Assembly: GCA_002436015.1 (NCBI GenBank)
Contig: DIXJ01000003.1
Location: 19,230 to 83,229, forward strand
Source: Synergistaceae bacterium UBA6083
Lineage (GTDB): Bacteria; Synergistota; Synergistia; Synergistales; 79-D21
Length of the DNA stretch: 64,000 nt
Reading direction: 5' to 3'
The translations under genes and the position numbers were made by a program. The notes below the pieces were generated by a model that was given only the letters and a program-made list of their open reading frames with translations, did no database searches and had not been told where the DNA came from. This document shows, one piece after another, positions 23,452 to 32,685 of this stretch. Positions within the stretch are counted from its first letter, which is position 1. Every line of letters starts with the position of its first letter.

Positions 23452-24012
23452 GATCAAGGCGACAAGCAGGTGGTATAGAAGGTCAGCGGCCTCATAACGG
23501 GTTCCTTCCCGGTCTCCCAGGGCGACCGCAAGGGCTGTTTCAACCCCCTCTTCGCCAACTTTCTGGGCGATCCTGGAAGGTCCCTCGCTGAGCAGCCGGG
23601 CCGTATAGCTCTTTTCGACCGGGGCGTGGCGTCTTTCCTGCAGAAGCCTCCAGAGTTGTCCCCAAAAAGTGCAATCGTTTCCACCCTCGCCCCAGAGTGA
23701 GCGGAAGAAACAGGTCCTTTCGCCCGTATGGCAGGCTGGCCCAGCGGGTTCGACAAGGGCGAGCAAGGTATCCCCGTCACAATCGATCTTCATTTCAATG
23801 ACACGCATCGTGTTGCCGCTTGTTTCGCCCTTTTTCCAAAGGCGATTGCGAGAGCGGCTAAAAAAAATCAACTGTCCGGTTCGCACCGTTTCCTCAAGAG
23901 CCTCCTTGTTCGACCAGGCGACCATCAGGACTTCACCGGATTCCGCATCCTGTGTCACGACCGGGACCAGTCCGCTCGAGTCAAACCGGATCTCGTCAGT
24001 GGCAAAAGTCAT
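23383..24012 (-). CDS. hisI: Bifunctional phosphoribosyl-AMP cyclohydrolase / phosphoribosyl-ATP pyrophosphohydrolase
   Basis: A 209-residue HisIE fusion carrying out steps 2 and 3 of histidine synthesis. The HisI part has LVPVVTQDAESGEVLMVAWSN, the SRSRNRLWKKGETSGN motif and metal Cys in the DCDGDTLLALVEPAGPACHTG region. The HisE part has SYTARLLSEGPSRIAQKVGEEG and ALGDREGTRYEAADLLYHLLV. It is the last his gene; its ATG overlaps the hisF stop by 4 bases. Confidence 0.95.
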   Translation of the reverse strand: MTFATDEIRFDSSGLVPVVTQDAESGEVLMVAWSNKEALEETVRTGQLIFFSRSRNRLWKKGETSGNTMRVIEMKIDCDGDTLLALVEPAGPACHTGERTCFFRSLWGEGGNDCTFWGQLWRLLQERRHAPVEKSYTARLLSEGPSRIAQKVGEEGVETALAVALGDREGTRYEAADLLYHLLVALISLDLKPVDVLRELRMRHRKSPE

Positions 24013-24785
24013 GGATTTTTCCTCCCAACACCGAAACGTACCGGGACTCCAGCTTTTGCCAGGTCTGACTTGACTTGCCCGATTCCCAGGACACCGTAAT
24101 GAAAGATGGAAGCGGCAAGGGCCGCGTCGGCACCTGCTTCGAAGGCGAGTCGCATATCCTCTGCGGATCCCGCTCCTCCGGAGGCGATGAGGGGAACGGA
24201 GACGGCCTCGGACACTTTCCTGAGCAGGTCGAGGTCGTAGCCCTCGTTCGTTCCGTCCCTGTCCATGCTCGTGAGGAGGATCTCACCGCAGCCAAGCCGG
24301 AACCCTTCCCTGGCCCAATCGACGGCGTCAAGGCCCGTCGGGGTCCGACCACCTTCCACGAGAACCTCCCAATGGCCTTCGGTCGTTTGTCGGGCGTCGA
24401 TGGCCAGCACGACAGCCTGGCGGCCCAGGGTCCGTGCACACTCCGTTATCAGGTCAGGGTTGCGCACGGCGGCGGTGTTGAGGGAAACCTTGTCTGCCCC
24501 AAGCGCCACGATTTCCCTGGCCTGTTCAGGTTCAGAGATGCCGCCTCCCACGGTGAAAGGAATGAAGAGCTGGTCAGCTACGGATCTTACCCAGTCGGGC
24601 ATGGTCCTCCGCCTCTCTGCCGAAGCCGAAATATCCAGGAAAACGAGTTCGTCGGCCCCCTCGTTCATATAGGTTCTTGCGAGTTCAGCCGGGTCTCCCG
24701 CGTCACGGAGATTCAAAAACTGTATTCCCTTTACGACTCTTCCTTTCCTGATGTCGAGGCACGGGATGATCCGTTTCATCAGCAT
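24009..24785 (-). CDS. hisF: Imidazole glycerol phosphate synthase, cyclase subunit HisF
   Basis: A 258-residue (beta/alpha)8 barrel. The N-terminal KRIIPCLDIRKGRVVKG with the catalytic Asp, FTVGGGISE in the phosphate site, DGTNEGYDLDLLR with the second catalytic Asp, and the ASGGAGSAEDM C-terminal phosphate loop all match HisF. With HisH it converts PRFAR and ammonia into imidazole glycerol phosphate and AICAR. The ATG at 24785 is used because it gives the usual MLxKRIIPCLD start; it overlaps hisA by 7 bases. Confidence 0.96.
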   Translation of the reverse strand: MLMKRIIPCLDIRKGRVVKGIQFLNLRDAGDPAELARTYMNEGADELVFLDISASAERRRTMPDWVRSVADQLFIPFTVGGGISEPEQAREIVALGADKVSLNTAAVRNPDLITECARTLGRQAVVLAIDARQTTEGHWEVLVEGGRTPTGLDAVDWAREGFRLGCGEILLTSMDRDGTNEGYDLDLLRKVSEAVSVPLIASGGAGSAEDMRLAFEAGADAALAASIFHYGVLGIGQVKSDLAKAGVPVRFGVGRKNP

Positions 24786-25498
24786 GGCCGCTCCACCTCC
24801 AAGGCTTGTTCGAGGGTCAGTGCCCCTTCGTAGAGTGCCTTTCCCACCACTGCGTCCGACATGCCCAATTTTTCCAGTGCCTTCAGGTCATCAAGGCTGG
24901 CTATGCCGCCGGCTGCCGTGAGGGCCATTCCCGGGAGGGCTTCGCGAAGCTCCCGGTAAAGTTCCAGGTCGGGTCCTATGCCGGTTCCGTCGCGATCGAC
25001 CGCAGTGACAAGGATTTGCCGGAATCCCGCCGAAAGAAGTCCCTCCAGGATTTCTTGTGGAGAAAGTTCGAGTTCCTCGGTCCATCCGCGGATGGAAACG
25101 CGCCCGCCTTTCAAGTCTACAGCCGGGATGATTCGCTCCCCGAACCGTTCGTGTAGTCCTTCCGGGGCTTTAGGGGATGAAAAGAGGAGGCTTCCGACCA
25201 TCGCGAAAGAGGCCCCCGATGAGAGAATCCTGTCGATGGAATCGGCAGAGCGTAAACCTCCGCCGTACCGGATGGAAAGGCCAAGGGCCGATAAATCCGG
25301 CAAGAGCCCGGCATGGCGCGGTTCTCCCAGCCTCGCCCCCTCCAGGTCGACGACATGGAGGCGTTGGCAGCCGGCCGAAATGAAAGCCCGCGCGACGGCA
25401 AGGGGATCTTCGGCGTAATCGGTTCTCGCGGAGAATTCTCCCCTTGTGAGCCGGACGACTTTGCCTTCGTACAGGTCGATCGCCGGCCAGATTTTCAT
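24779..25498 (-). CDS. hisA: ProFAR isomerase HisA
   Basis: A 239-residue barrel enzyme that isomerises ProFAR to PRFAR. WPAIDLYEGKVVRLTRGEF, LHVVDLEGARLGE, IRYGGGLRSADSI, the AVDRDGTGIGPDLELY loop and a C-terminal TAAGGIASLDDL phosphate loop are all family motifs. It overlaps hisH by 4 bases and hisF by 7. Confidence 0.96.
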   Translation of the reverse strand: MKIWPAIDLYEGKVVRLTRGEFSARTDYAEDPLAVARAFISAGCQRLHVVDLEGARLGEPRHAGLLPDLSALGLSIRYGGGLRSADSIDRILSSGASFAMVGSLLFSSPKAPEGLHERFGERIIPAVDLKGGRVSIRGWTEELELSPQEILEGLLSAGFRQILVTAVDRDGTGIGPDLELYRELREALPGMALTAAGGIASLDDLKALEKLGMSDAVVGKALYEGALTLEQALEVERPC

Positions 25499-26115
25499 GG
25501 GCGTCCCTCCGTCAGGCTGTCGATGAAGGTCCGCAAGAGACGTAAGCCCTCGGTTCCGCTACGTTCCGGGTGAAACTGGAAACCCGCGATGTTCCCCTTC
25601 ATGGACACCGAACTGAAGCAAAGGCCGTCCACTATGGTTTCAGCAAGAGAGATGTCCGTTACCGGAGCGGCGTAACCATGGACAAAATAAGCGTCAAGCC
25701 CTTCGGGGAAGAGCTCGGTAATCCCACGGGCATCCCGTACCCAGTGGACACGGTTCCAACCCATGTGGGGGGATTTCTTCAATCCTGCCAGCGGGACAAC
25801 TTCCCCGGAAAAGAACCCCAGGCCCTCCGTCCGGCCATCCTCCAGGCTTGCGGTGTAAAGGAGCTGCATCCCCAGGCAGATCCCAAGAAGCGGCTTGCCG
25901 GAGTCGGTCCAGTTATGAAGGGCTTCCGGCCAACCCCTGCTAGCAAGTTCTTCCTTTGCGGGGGGGAAGGCTCCTACGCCGGGAAGGATGAGAAGGGAGA
26001 AGTCCACATCCAGGTCTTCGGGGCTTGCCATGAGTTTTGATGCGTATCCCAGGTGCTTCAGGGCACGCAATGCGTTCCCCAGGTTTCCGGCCCCGTAGTC
26101 GATGACGCCGATCAT
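25495..26115 (-). CDS. hisH: Imidazole glycerol phosphate synthase, glutaminase subunit HisH
   Basis: A 206-residue class I glutamine amidotransferase. VIDYGAGNLGNALRAL starts the domain, LLGICLGMQLL has the nucleophile Cys, and AGFQFHPERSG carries the catalytic His and Glu. It supplies ammonia to HisF. The start and stop overlap hisB and hisA by 4 bases each. Confidence 0.96.
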   Translation of the reverse strand: MIGVIDYGAGNLGNALRALKHLGYASKLMASPEDLDVDFSLLILPGVGAFPPAKEELASRGWPEALHNWTDSGKPLLGICLGMQLLYTASLEDGRTEGLGFFSGEVVPLAGLKKSPHMGWNRVHWVRDARGITELFPEGLDAYFVHGYAAPVTDISLAETIVDGLCFSSVSMKGNIAGFQFHPERSGTEGLRLLRTFIDSLTEGRP

Positions 26116-26687
26116 ACCCAGATCCCCTTGGTGCTGGACTCCATGGTCGAGGGGACAAGGGCCGCCTTCAATGCCCTGCCGACTCCCTTGAAAATGGCCT
26201 CCGAGAGGTGATGGGAATTGTCCACGGCCAGGGCATGGAGATGGAGAGTAAGCCTGGATTCCCTGGAGAACGCGGTCCAGAACTCCCGGACCAGTTCCGT
26301 GTCGAAGTCACCGCATCGCGAGGTGGGAAAAGCCGCATCCCAGCTTAGCCCGCCACGTCCGCTGATGTCCAGTGCGACCAGGACAAGCGTGCCATCCATT
26401 GGGAGGGCAATCGAACCGTATCGTTCGCAGGGGCCCTTCCGGAAAAGATCGAGGAATGCAGCCCCCATCAATATTCCCGCATCTTCAGTAAGGTGATGCG
26501 CATCGACTCCCGTGTCCCCGGAAGCGCACAGGTACCCGGAGATGCCTGCATGGTGGAGGAAAAGGTCGATCATATGGTTGAGGAAGCCACAAGGACTTTC
26601 CATGCGGTTTTTTTCCCCTGCAGGCAGGAATTCGAAAGAGATTTGCGTTTCCAAAGAATGTCTCTCATATCGCTTTGTCATTTTCAT
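26112..26687 (-). CDS. hisB: Imidazoleglycerol-phosphate dehydratase HisB
   Basis: A 191-residue stand-alone dehydratase, without the phosphatase domain seen in enterobacteria. The paired manganese motifs are DAHHLTEDAGILMG and DNSHHLSEAIFKGVGRAL. GFLNHMIDLFLHHAG is the third conserved region. Histidinol phosphatase must therefore be a separate protein; a PHP-type enzyme is a common choice. The gene overlaps hisG by 23 bases, longer than the other joins in this operon. Confidence 0.95.
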   Translation of the reverse strand: MKMTKRYERHSLETQISFEFLPAGEKNRMESPCGFLNHMIDLFLHHAGISGYLCASGDTGVDAHHLTEDAGILMGAAFLDLFRKGPCERYGSIALPMDGTLVLVALDISGRGGLSWDAAFPTSRCGDFDTELVREFWTAFSRESRLTLHLHALAVDNSHHLSEAIFKGVGRALKAALVPSTMESSTKGIWV

Positions 26688-27327
26688 CGCCCGCTTTCTT
26701 TGAAGGAGATGCGAACTTTCCGATTATTTCCTCGATGGCATCCCAGGCCAGTTGGAGGCTCTTGTGGCTCGAGACGAACTTCAGGCTGACCGGAGCGATT
26801 TCGGCGATGACGGATAGGGCGTTTGCCCTGAGAGTCGAACCCGTCTGGACGATATCCACGATGCAGTCGCTCAGTCCAAGGCGGGGGGCCATCTCAATAG
26901 ATCCGTTCAGGTGCACGAATTCCACCTGGATTCCCCTTTCCGCAAAATACTCTTCAGCGATCCGGGGGTACTTTGTCGCGATCCGGAGCCCCATGACCTG
27001 GCTTTCATGACCGAGAAAAAGGTTTGCCACCTTTTTCGGGCCGGCAAGAACGATTCGACATGCGCCCCTGCCCGTGTCTCGAAGTTCGACAAGAGAGGCT
27101 CCCGTTTCCCAGATGACATCCGAGCCCGCAAGGGCCAAATCCGCGATCCCGTAATGAACGTAAACAGGGACATCCATCGGCTTGGCCAGCAGGAAACGGA
27201 ATCCCTCTTCCTGGATGACCAGCGAACGGCCCCTTTCCTTCAGGCGGCCGGTCGGGATGTCTAATTCCTGCAGGACTTCAATCGCTTCATCCAGTACTCT
27301 CCCGGTTGGCAGGCAAAGGGTGAACAT
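26665..27327 (-). CDS. hisG: ATP phosphoribosyltransferase, short form HisG
   Basis: A 220-residue short-form HisG, the first committed step of histidine synthesis. GSDVIWETGASLVELRDTG and the PRPP-binding DIVQTGSTLRANAL (pyrophosphate-loop) are typical. It lacks the C-terminal ACT-like regulatory domain of the long form, so it needs HisZ, which is encoded just upstream. It shares one base with hisZ. Confidence 0.95.
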   Translation of the reverse strand: MFTLCLPTGRVLDEAIEVLQELDIPTGRLKERGRSLVIQEEGFRFLLAKPMDVPVYVHYGIADLALAGSDVIWETGASLVELRDTGRGACRIVLAGPKKVANLFLGHESQVMGLRIATKYPRIAEEYFAERGIQVEFVHLNGSIEMAPRLGLSDCIVDIVQTGSTLRANALSVIAEIAPVSLKFVSSHKSLQLAWDAIEEIIGKFASPSKKAGDENDKAI

Positions 27328-28508
27328 CAGGAGGCCCCCTTGTTTCCATTTCCCGGGTCGAGTTCATAGGCTGTGCAGGCGGGAAGGTCGATCCACCAGC
27401 CGTAGCCCCTCGTCCGGGCGAGCTGGATCGCGCCTTCACGGTGTTCCTGCCAGCTCAACTCGACGCGATAGCCGGACGAGATAAAATCGTCAGCCCGTTC
27501 AAGGGCGACCCGGGAAGAGAGTTTACCGCACCAGGCGACCGCAGGAATTGCCCCTTCCGCGCGAGAAAGAGAGGCAACCGCTCTCAAATCCAGTCCGAAA
27601 CCAAGGGCCTGCCCGACAATGCCGTACTGTTCCAGCAAGCCGTCGTAACGTCCTCCGCCCCCGAGGCTGACTCCTGCATTTCCGGAAAAGATCTCGAAGA
27701 CAGGGCCGCTATAGTATTCCAATTCCCTTGCAAGGGCTAGGTCGAGCCTTAGGTTTTCTCCAAGCCCCAGTTCCCCCAGGGCCTGGACAATCAATTCGAG
27801 ATCTCGTAGCGGCACCGTTTCCCCGAAAAGGGCCCGGGCTTCCTCCAGTGTTTTCGCTGCGTTTCCCCTCAATCGGGGGATGCTCGAGAGGCGTTTCCTC
27901 ACGGCCTTCGGCAAGTGAAAATCCTCCAGCGAAGAGAAATAGGCATCGTATCGGCGCTCCAGCAGGGCCCGCATCAGGGGGGCGGCAACGGTACGTTCGA
28001 CTCCGGACATGGCCTCCCGGAGGAAACCCGCATGCCCGAGCACGACAACCGGTGAATGGATGCCGAGCTGTCTCAGGGATCTCAGGAGAAGGGCTGTAAC
28101 CTCCACGTCCGCTCCTTCTCCCTCCCATCCCAGGAGCTCTGCCCCGAACTGGATCTTTTCAAAATCAGTCTCAGGTGGAATCGGGGCCCTGTAAAGGGGA
28201 CCCGCGTAGCAGAGCCGCAAGGGGCGTTCCTGGGGCGAGTAATGGGTAGAAAGGTAGGCAACAGCGGCCAAGGTCATGTCCGCCCGCAGGCAACAGGCCT
28301 CGCTCGAAGGCGTGTAGACCGGGATAAGGCGTTTTCGGAACCTCGGGGGGAATTTATCCCATGCGGATTCCAAAAGCTGCAAGCCCGGTGCATAAAAAGG
28401 GATGTAGCCGTACGCTGAGAAGGTTTCGAAAAATGTCCGCCTGCATCGCTCGACCCTTTCGGCCTCATCTCCCCCGAGGGTCCGTGTTCCTTTCGGCAGG
28501 CGGCTCAA
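27327..28508 (-). CDS. hisZ: ATP phosphoribosyltransferase regulatory subunit HisZ
   Basis: A 393-residue class II synthetase-like protein, related to HisRS but non-aminoacylating. Motif 2 appears as SSEACCLRADMTLAAVAY, and FGAELLGWEGEGADVEVTAL and LGGGGRYDGLLEQYG follow. It lacks the C-terminal anticodon domain, and the pairing with short HisG identifies it as HisZ. The start is a TTG whose last bases overlap the TGA of hisD (TTGA), which supports it. It makes HisG active and histidine-sensitive. Confidence 0.92.
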   Translation of the reverse strand: MSRLPKGTRTLGGDEAERVERCRRTFFETFSAYGYIPFYAPGLQLLESAWDKFPPRFRKRLIPVYTPSSEACCLRADMTLAAVAYLSTHYSPQERPLRLCYAGPLYRAPIPPETDFEKIQFGAELLGWEGEGADVEVTALLLRSLRQLGIHSPVVVLGHAGFLREAMSGVERTVAAPLMRALLERRYDAYFSSLEDFHLPKAVRKRLSSIPRLRGNAAKTLEEARALFGETVPLRDLELIVQALGELGLGENLRLDLALARELEYYSGPVFEIFSGNAGVSLGGGGRYDGLLEQYGIVGQALGFGLDLRAVASLSRAEGAIPAVAWCGKLSSRVALERADDFISSGYRVELSWQEHREGAIQLARTRGYGWWIDLPACTAYELDPGNGNKGAS

Positions 28509-29767
28509 CTGTTAGCTTCTCCCCTCAGGCGCATCGCCAGTGCATGGGCATGGAGTCCCTCCGCAAGGGCCATGCATTCACCGGGTTTCGAAAGGTTCCT
28601 GGCCGCATCTTTTGACATTTCCAGGTGCGTCAGGGGCCTCAGGAACGTTCCGACCCACAAGCCTCCGGAGAATCGAGCTCGGCCTTCTGTGGGAAGGACG
28701 TGGTTCGTTCCGGCGATATAGTCTCCAAAAGCTTCGGCGGATTGGTGCCCGAGAAATGCGGCTCCGTAGGCCGTACACTCCTTCAGGACTTCCCTCGGGT
28801 TTTCCACGGCCAGTTCGAGGTGCTCGGGGGCGGTCCTGTTTGCGGTCGCAATGGCTTCTTCAAGGGTGCAGACCGCGACCGTTCCCGAGGCAGACCATGC
28901 CTGGAGAGCCGTCTTTCCTGTCGGGAGTCTGGAGAGGAGGTGATCGACCTGGGTGAGAGTCTGGTAAGCCAGGGTTTGGTCAAGGCAATAGAGAGAAACG
29001 CGTGCATCGGGGTCGTGTTCGGCCTGGGCCAGCAGGTCCGCAGCCAGCACAGCCGGGTTTGCGGTCCGGTCGGCGATGATGAAGACCTCGCTCGGGCCAG
29101 CAAGGCTATCGATGCCCACCTTGCCGAAAAGTTGCCTTTTGGCTTCCGTGACGTAAGCGTTCCCGGGTCCCACCAAGAGGTCAACCGGGGGTATTCCCGG
29201 AAGGCCGCGAGCAAGCGCGCCAACCCCCTGGGCTCCGCCTACGGCAAGGACCTCCGGGATTCCCAGGAGTGCGAGGGTGCCCAGGATCGGTTTGGAAATG
29301 CCGCAACTGCCGCGCGGGGGCGAAAAAGCAACGATCCGGGAGACCCCGGCCTCCTGTGCGGGAACCACTCCCATAACAGCTGTGCTGACAAGAGGGTAAC
29401 GCCCGCCCGGCACATAAACCCCGGCACTCCTGACCGGCAGGAAACGCATTCCGGCCTGGATACCGGGAGAAATCTCCCATTCCTGGTCCTTGAAAAGGGC
29501 CTTTTGCGCCTTATGGAAGGAACGGACATGGTCGATCGCGATTTCCACGGCTTGGCGGAGGGTTTTGTCCATCTGGGCGAGTGCCGTGTTCAGAGTTTTC
29601 TCGCGGATCAGGATCGGGCCTTCGTAATCGTCAAGCTGGTGGTTAAGCTCGGACAAAGCTCTCTCTCCATCCCGGTAGACGCGATCAAGAATCGAACGGA
29701 CCCGTTCCGAAACTGAGCGGTCGACAGCTTCGCGCTCAACGAGCGCGGGTGCCTTGAGATTGATCAT
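28505..29767 (-). CDS. hisD: Histidinol dehydrogenase HisD
   Basis: A 420-residue zinc enzyme that oxidises histidinol to histidine with NAD in two steps. PVRSAGVYVPGGRYPLVSTA, VGPGNAYVTEAKRQLFG, AGPSEVFIIAD, LAQAEHDPDARVSLY and TAPEHLEL with the zinc ligands are all in place. It is the first gene of the eight-gene his operon, 49 bases or so downstream of the predicted transcription start. hisC is absent here. Confidence 0.96.
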   Translation of the reverse strand: MINLKAPALVEREAVDRSVSERVRSILDRVYRDGERALSELNHQLDDYEGPILIREKTLNTALAQMDKTLRQAVEIAIDHVRSFHKAQKALFKDQEWEISPGIQAGMRFLPVRSAGVYVPGGRYPLVSTAVMGVVPAQEAGVSRIVAFSPPRGSCGISKPILGTLALLGIPEVLAVGGAQGVGALARGLPGIPPVDLLVGPGNAYVTEAKRQLFGKVGIDSLAGPSEVFIIADRTANPAVLAADLLAQAEHDPDARVSLYCLDQTLAYQTLTQVDHLLSRLPTGKTALQAWSASGTVAVCTLEEAIATANRTAPEHLELAVENPREVLKECTAYGAAFLGHQSAEAFGDYIAGTNHVLPTEGRARFSGGLWVGTFLRPLTHLEMSKDAARNLSKPGECMALAEGLHAHALAMRLRGEANS

Positions 29768-29823
29768 GGCAAACTCCTTTATCGATTTAGTATAATAGCA
29801 GAGTGAGTATTGGCGCGGTTTGC

Positions 29824-29853
29824 ATCATATCACGGCACCCAAATCCCTGTAAA
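29824..29853 (-). promoter_or_regulatory. Promoter of the histidine operon
   Basis: On the minus strand TTTACA (29853-29848) and TATGAT (29829-29824) are 18 bp apart, with TGA directly before the -10. It points into hisD. The roughly 50-base leader contains no His-codon run that I can see. Confidence 0.65.
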
Positions 29854-29911
29854 GTATCCCTTGGAAAAGGAAGTCGTTTCTTCGCGACCCGTTGGAAGAG
29901 CGGCAAGCTGT

Positions 29912-29940
29912 TCGACAAACCGGTCCCCAGTTGTTAAAAT
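29912..29940 (+). promoter_or_regulatory. Promoter of radA
   Basis: TCGACA (29912-29917), 17 bp, then TAAAAT (29935-29940) with TGT before it. It is divergent from the his promoter and about 45 bases before the radA start. Confidence 0.65.
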
Positions 29941-29989
29941 CTATCTTATTAAATCGTAGAAGTCTTTGGTTTCGAAGAAGGGGAAGAAC

Positions 29990-31330
29990 ATGGCCAAGAG
30001 TATCGAAAAAAGATTCCGTTGCGGTGAATGCGGTTTTTTTGCCCGTTCCTGGTCAGGCAAATGTCCCTCTTGCGGAAGTTGGGGAACATTGGAGGAAGAA
30101 GCCCGGATAGTTGAGACCTCGGGCCAGGGGACGGAAAAGGGACCTGTCGTCTGCAACTTGTCGGACGTGAGCCCTCCCCGGAGGATTCCTTCGGGAATTG
30201 GAGAACTGGACAGGGTGCTGGGTGGAGGTTGGGTAACGGGGAGCGTGACCTTGCTGGCGGGGGAGCCCGGGGTCGGAAAGTCGACCCTCCTGTTGCAGGC
30301 ATGCGCATCCATGGCTGGCGCGGGGAACCGGGTTCTTTACGTTTCGGGAGAGGAATCCCCTTCCCAGGTCGCCCTCAGGGGCAAACGTCTCGGCGCCGCC
30401 GGTGCGGGTTTTTCCCTTATATGCCAGGAGGGCCTCCAGGAGATTCTCCCGATGCTTCCGGATTTTGACTTTGCCGTTTTCGACAGTGTCCAGGCCATGC
30501 GGCATGCCGAGACCCCGGGGTGGCCCGGAACGCCTGGGCAGGTCCGAGCCGTGGCGCAGGGTGTTTCCGAGGAAGCAAAGCGTTGTGGCTGCGCGGCTGT
30601 CCTGGTTGGGCACATCACGAAGGACGGACAGATCGCGGGGCCAAAACTGCTGGAGCACATGGTCGACGTCGTCCTGCATTTTTCGGGTGACAAAACCTCC
30701 CCCTATCGCCATGTCAGGGGGATGAAAAACAGGTATGGAAGCACGGATGAGCTAGGGGTTTTCGAGATGATGGAAGCGGGACTGGAGGGGATTCCCGACC
30801 CGAGCCGCCTTTATTGGAACGAAGCAACATGCCCCATACCAGGAACCGCGATGACAGTAGTCCTGGAAGGTTCCAGGCCCCTGGTGGCTGAAATCCAGTC
30901 ACTGTCGTGTGCGACTCCTTTCCCTTACCCGAAGAGGACGGCCCGGGGGGTTGCCGTCAGCCGAATGGGCCTTCTCCTTGCCGTCCTTGAAAGAAGAGGG
31001 GGACTTGCGTCAAGGTCCATGGATGTTTTCATGAACGTCGTGGGAGGGTTGAACATTGAAGATCCCGCGGCAGACCTGGCTGTTTGCGTTTCTCTCGCTT
31101 CCTCTCTAAGCGACTGCCCGCTTCCCCGGGATTGGGTTTTCATAGGGGAAGTCGGGCTTGGGGGTGAAGTCCGTCCCGTCCCCCGCATCCTGTCGCGTTT
31201 GAAGGAAGCAGCGCGGCTGGGTTTTGCGACCGTTGTCACAAGCCGGTACCAGGACCAGGAAGCCCCCCCCGGGATCAATATCCTGAAGGTCGGGCGGTTG
31301 AGCGAGGCCTTGAAGGAGCTGACTGGATGA
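29990..31330 (+). CDS. radA: DNA repair protein RadA (Sms)
   Basis: A 446-residue RadA. An N-terminal zinc finger (Cys11, 14, 25, 28) precedes a RecA-like ATPase with Walker A GEPGVGKST near residue 92. The RadA-specific KNRYGSTDELGVFEM lies near residue 246, and a C-terminal Lon-type domain follows (SRSMDVFMNVVGGLNIEDPAADLAV). It drives branch migration of recombination intermediates. The ATG at 29990 follows GAAGGGGAAG; a TTG 8 codons earlier is possible. The stop overlaps nfeD by 4 bases. Confidence 0.95.
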   Translation: MAKSIEKRFRCGECGFFARSWSGKCPSCGSWGTLEEEARIVETSGQGTEKGPVVCNLSDVSPPRRIPSGIGELDRVLGGGWVTGSVTLLAGEPGVGKSTLLLQACASMAGAGNRVLYVSGEESPSQVALRGKRLGAAGAGFSLICQEGLQEILPMLPDFDFAVFDSVQAMRHAETPGWPGTPGQVRAVAQGVSEEAKRCGCAAVLVGHITKDGQIAGPKLLEHMVDVVLHFSGDKTSPYRHVRGMKNRYGSTDELGVFEMMEAGLEGIPDPSRLYWNEATCPIPGTAMTVVLEGSRPLVAEIQSLSCATPFPYPKRTARGVAVSRMGLLLAVLERRGGLASRSMDVFMNVVGGLNIEDPAADLAVCVSLASSLSDCPLPRDWVFIGEVGLGGEVRPVPRILSRLKEAARLGFATVVTSRYQDQEAPPGINILKVGRLSEALKELTG

Positions 31331-32685
31331 TGAGAACAAAACGAAAGGACGCCGGAATTGCCGTTCTTTTCCTGTGTTCACTGCTCTTTTCCCTTGCAGG
31401 ACCGGCCTTATCGGCAGGAGAAGCGGCGGTTGTGGTCGTTGCGCCGATGGAAGGGGTCGTAGGGGTTTCCCTCGAGAATTACCTTGATGAAGCTTTTGCC
31501 TTTGCTGCGAAGGAAAAGGCAACGATTCTCGTGATCAGCATCGACACGCCGGGCGGACTTGTCACCTCCATGAGGGGCATGTCCCAGAAAATCCTTGCCG
31601 CACCCCTTCCCGTAGCGGTTTGGGTGGGACCGCCGGGAGCCCGGGCCGCTTCTGCCGGAGCTTTCCTTGTCCTGGCTGCCCACGTTGCGGCCATGGCCCC
31701 GGGGACGAACATCGGGGCTGCACACCCCGTTACCGCTTCGGGGCAGGACGTTCCCGACAAGGAAATGAGCCGGAAGATAACGAACGACTTGGCTGCACAG
31801 ATCCGGTCGCTTGCGGAGGAACGGGGGCGGAACGCCAAGGTTGCGGCAGACATGGTACTGGAAAGCGTTTCCCTCACAGCCAGGGAGGCCTTGGACAGGG
31901 GAGTGATCGATACGATAGCCCCGGATTTGCCCTCTTTGGTCAAATGGATGGACGGGCGCAAGGTCAAGGTCGGGGCTTCCCAAGTTACCCTGGACCTGAA
32001 GCGCTACGAGATTCGCCGGTTTGAAATGAGCCCTCGCCTGAGAGCGCTTCACTTCATTTCCCGCCCGGACGTGGCCTACATGATGCTGACCCTTGGAATA
32101 CTGGCGATCGTTTTTGAGGTCCTTACTCCCGGAGGCTTTGTCATGGGAACTTCCGGGGCTGTCTTGGCCCTTATCGGGGCCTACGGGCTAAGGATGCTGC
32201 CCTTCAACTGGGCGGGCGTCATCCTTCTCGTGGCGGGTATTCTCGTGCTTGTCCTCGACCTGGTGGTCGGTGGGGTCGGGATACTGAGCCTTTTCGGCTT
32301 GGCATCCCTTGCGGTGGGGTCGCTGGTTATCTTCAGGGCGCCGGGAGGTGAGCTCTTGAACGTTTCCGTGGGATTCATGGCGGGGATGGTCGTGACCCTG
32401 GGCATTTTCTTCCTTTTTGCTGCGGGAGCCGTCTGGCGTTCCACGAGGAAGAAAGTTGCGTCGGGAAAAGAGGGCATGGTTCTAAACGAGGGAGTGGTCG
32501 TGGAAGATCTTTCCCCCGGAGGTTTTGTAAACTGCCATGGAGAAATATGGAGGGCGGTTTCCGATGACGGGTACCCGATTCCCAAGGGAACGCCGGTTTT
32601 GGTCGTCCGTGCAGAGGGACTTACCCTGAGGGTGAGGGCGAGAGAAACAGAATCTCTGGATTTGAAAGGAGAGGGTCGTCAATGA
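31327..32685 (+). CDS. nfeD: NfeD-type membrane-bound ClpP-class serine protease
   Basis: A 452-residue long-form NfeD. A signal peptide is followed by a ClpP/crotonase-fold protease domain with IDTPGGLVTSMR and RAASAGAFL, where Ser109 is the likely nucleophile. Four or five membrane helices come next (about residues 245-385), then a C-terminal OB-fold domain (GMVLNEGVVVEDLSPGG...GTPVLVVRAEGLTLRV). In archaea NfeD cleaves the stomatin partner's C-terminus. The stomatin gene follows with a 4-base overlap, the classic pair. Confidence 0.9.
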   Translation: MMRTKRKDAGIAVLFLCSLLFSLAGPALSAGEAAVVVVAPMEGVVGVSLENYLDEAFAFAAKEKATILVISIDTPGGLVTSMRGMSQKILAAPLPVAVWVGPPGARAASAGAFLVLAAHVAAMAPGTNIGAAHPVTASGQDVPDKEMSRKITNDLAAQIRSLAEERGRNAKVAADMVLESVSLTAREALDRGVIDTIAPDLPSLVKWMDGRKVKVGASQVTLDLKRYEIRRFEMSPRLRALHFISRPDVAYMMLTLGILAIVFEVLTPGGFVMGTSGAVLALIGAYGLRMLPFNWAGVILLVAGILVLVLDLVVGGVGILSLFGLASLAVGSLVIFRAPGGELLNVSVGFMAGMVVTLGIFFLFAAGAVWRSTRKKVASGKEGMVLNEGVVVEDLSPGGFVNCHGEIWRAVSDDGYPIPKGTPVLVVRAEGLTLRVRARETESLDLKGEGRQ

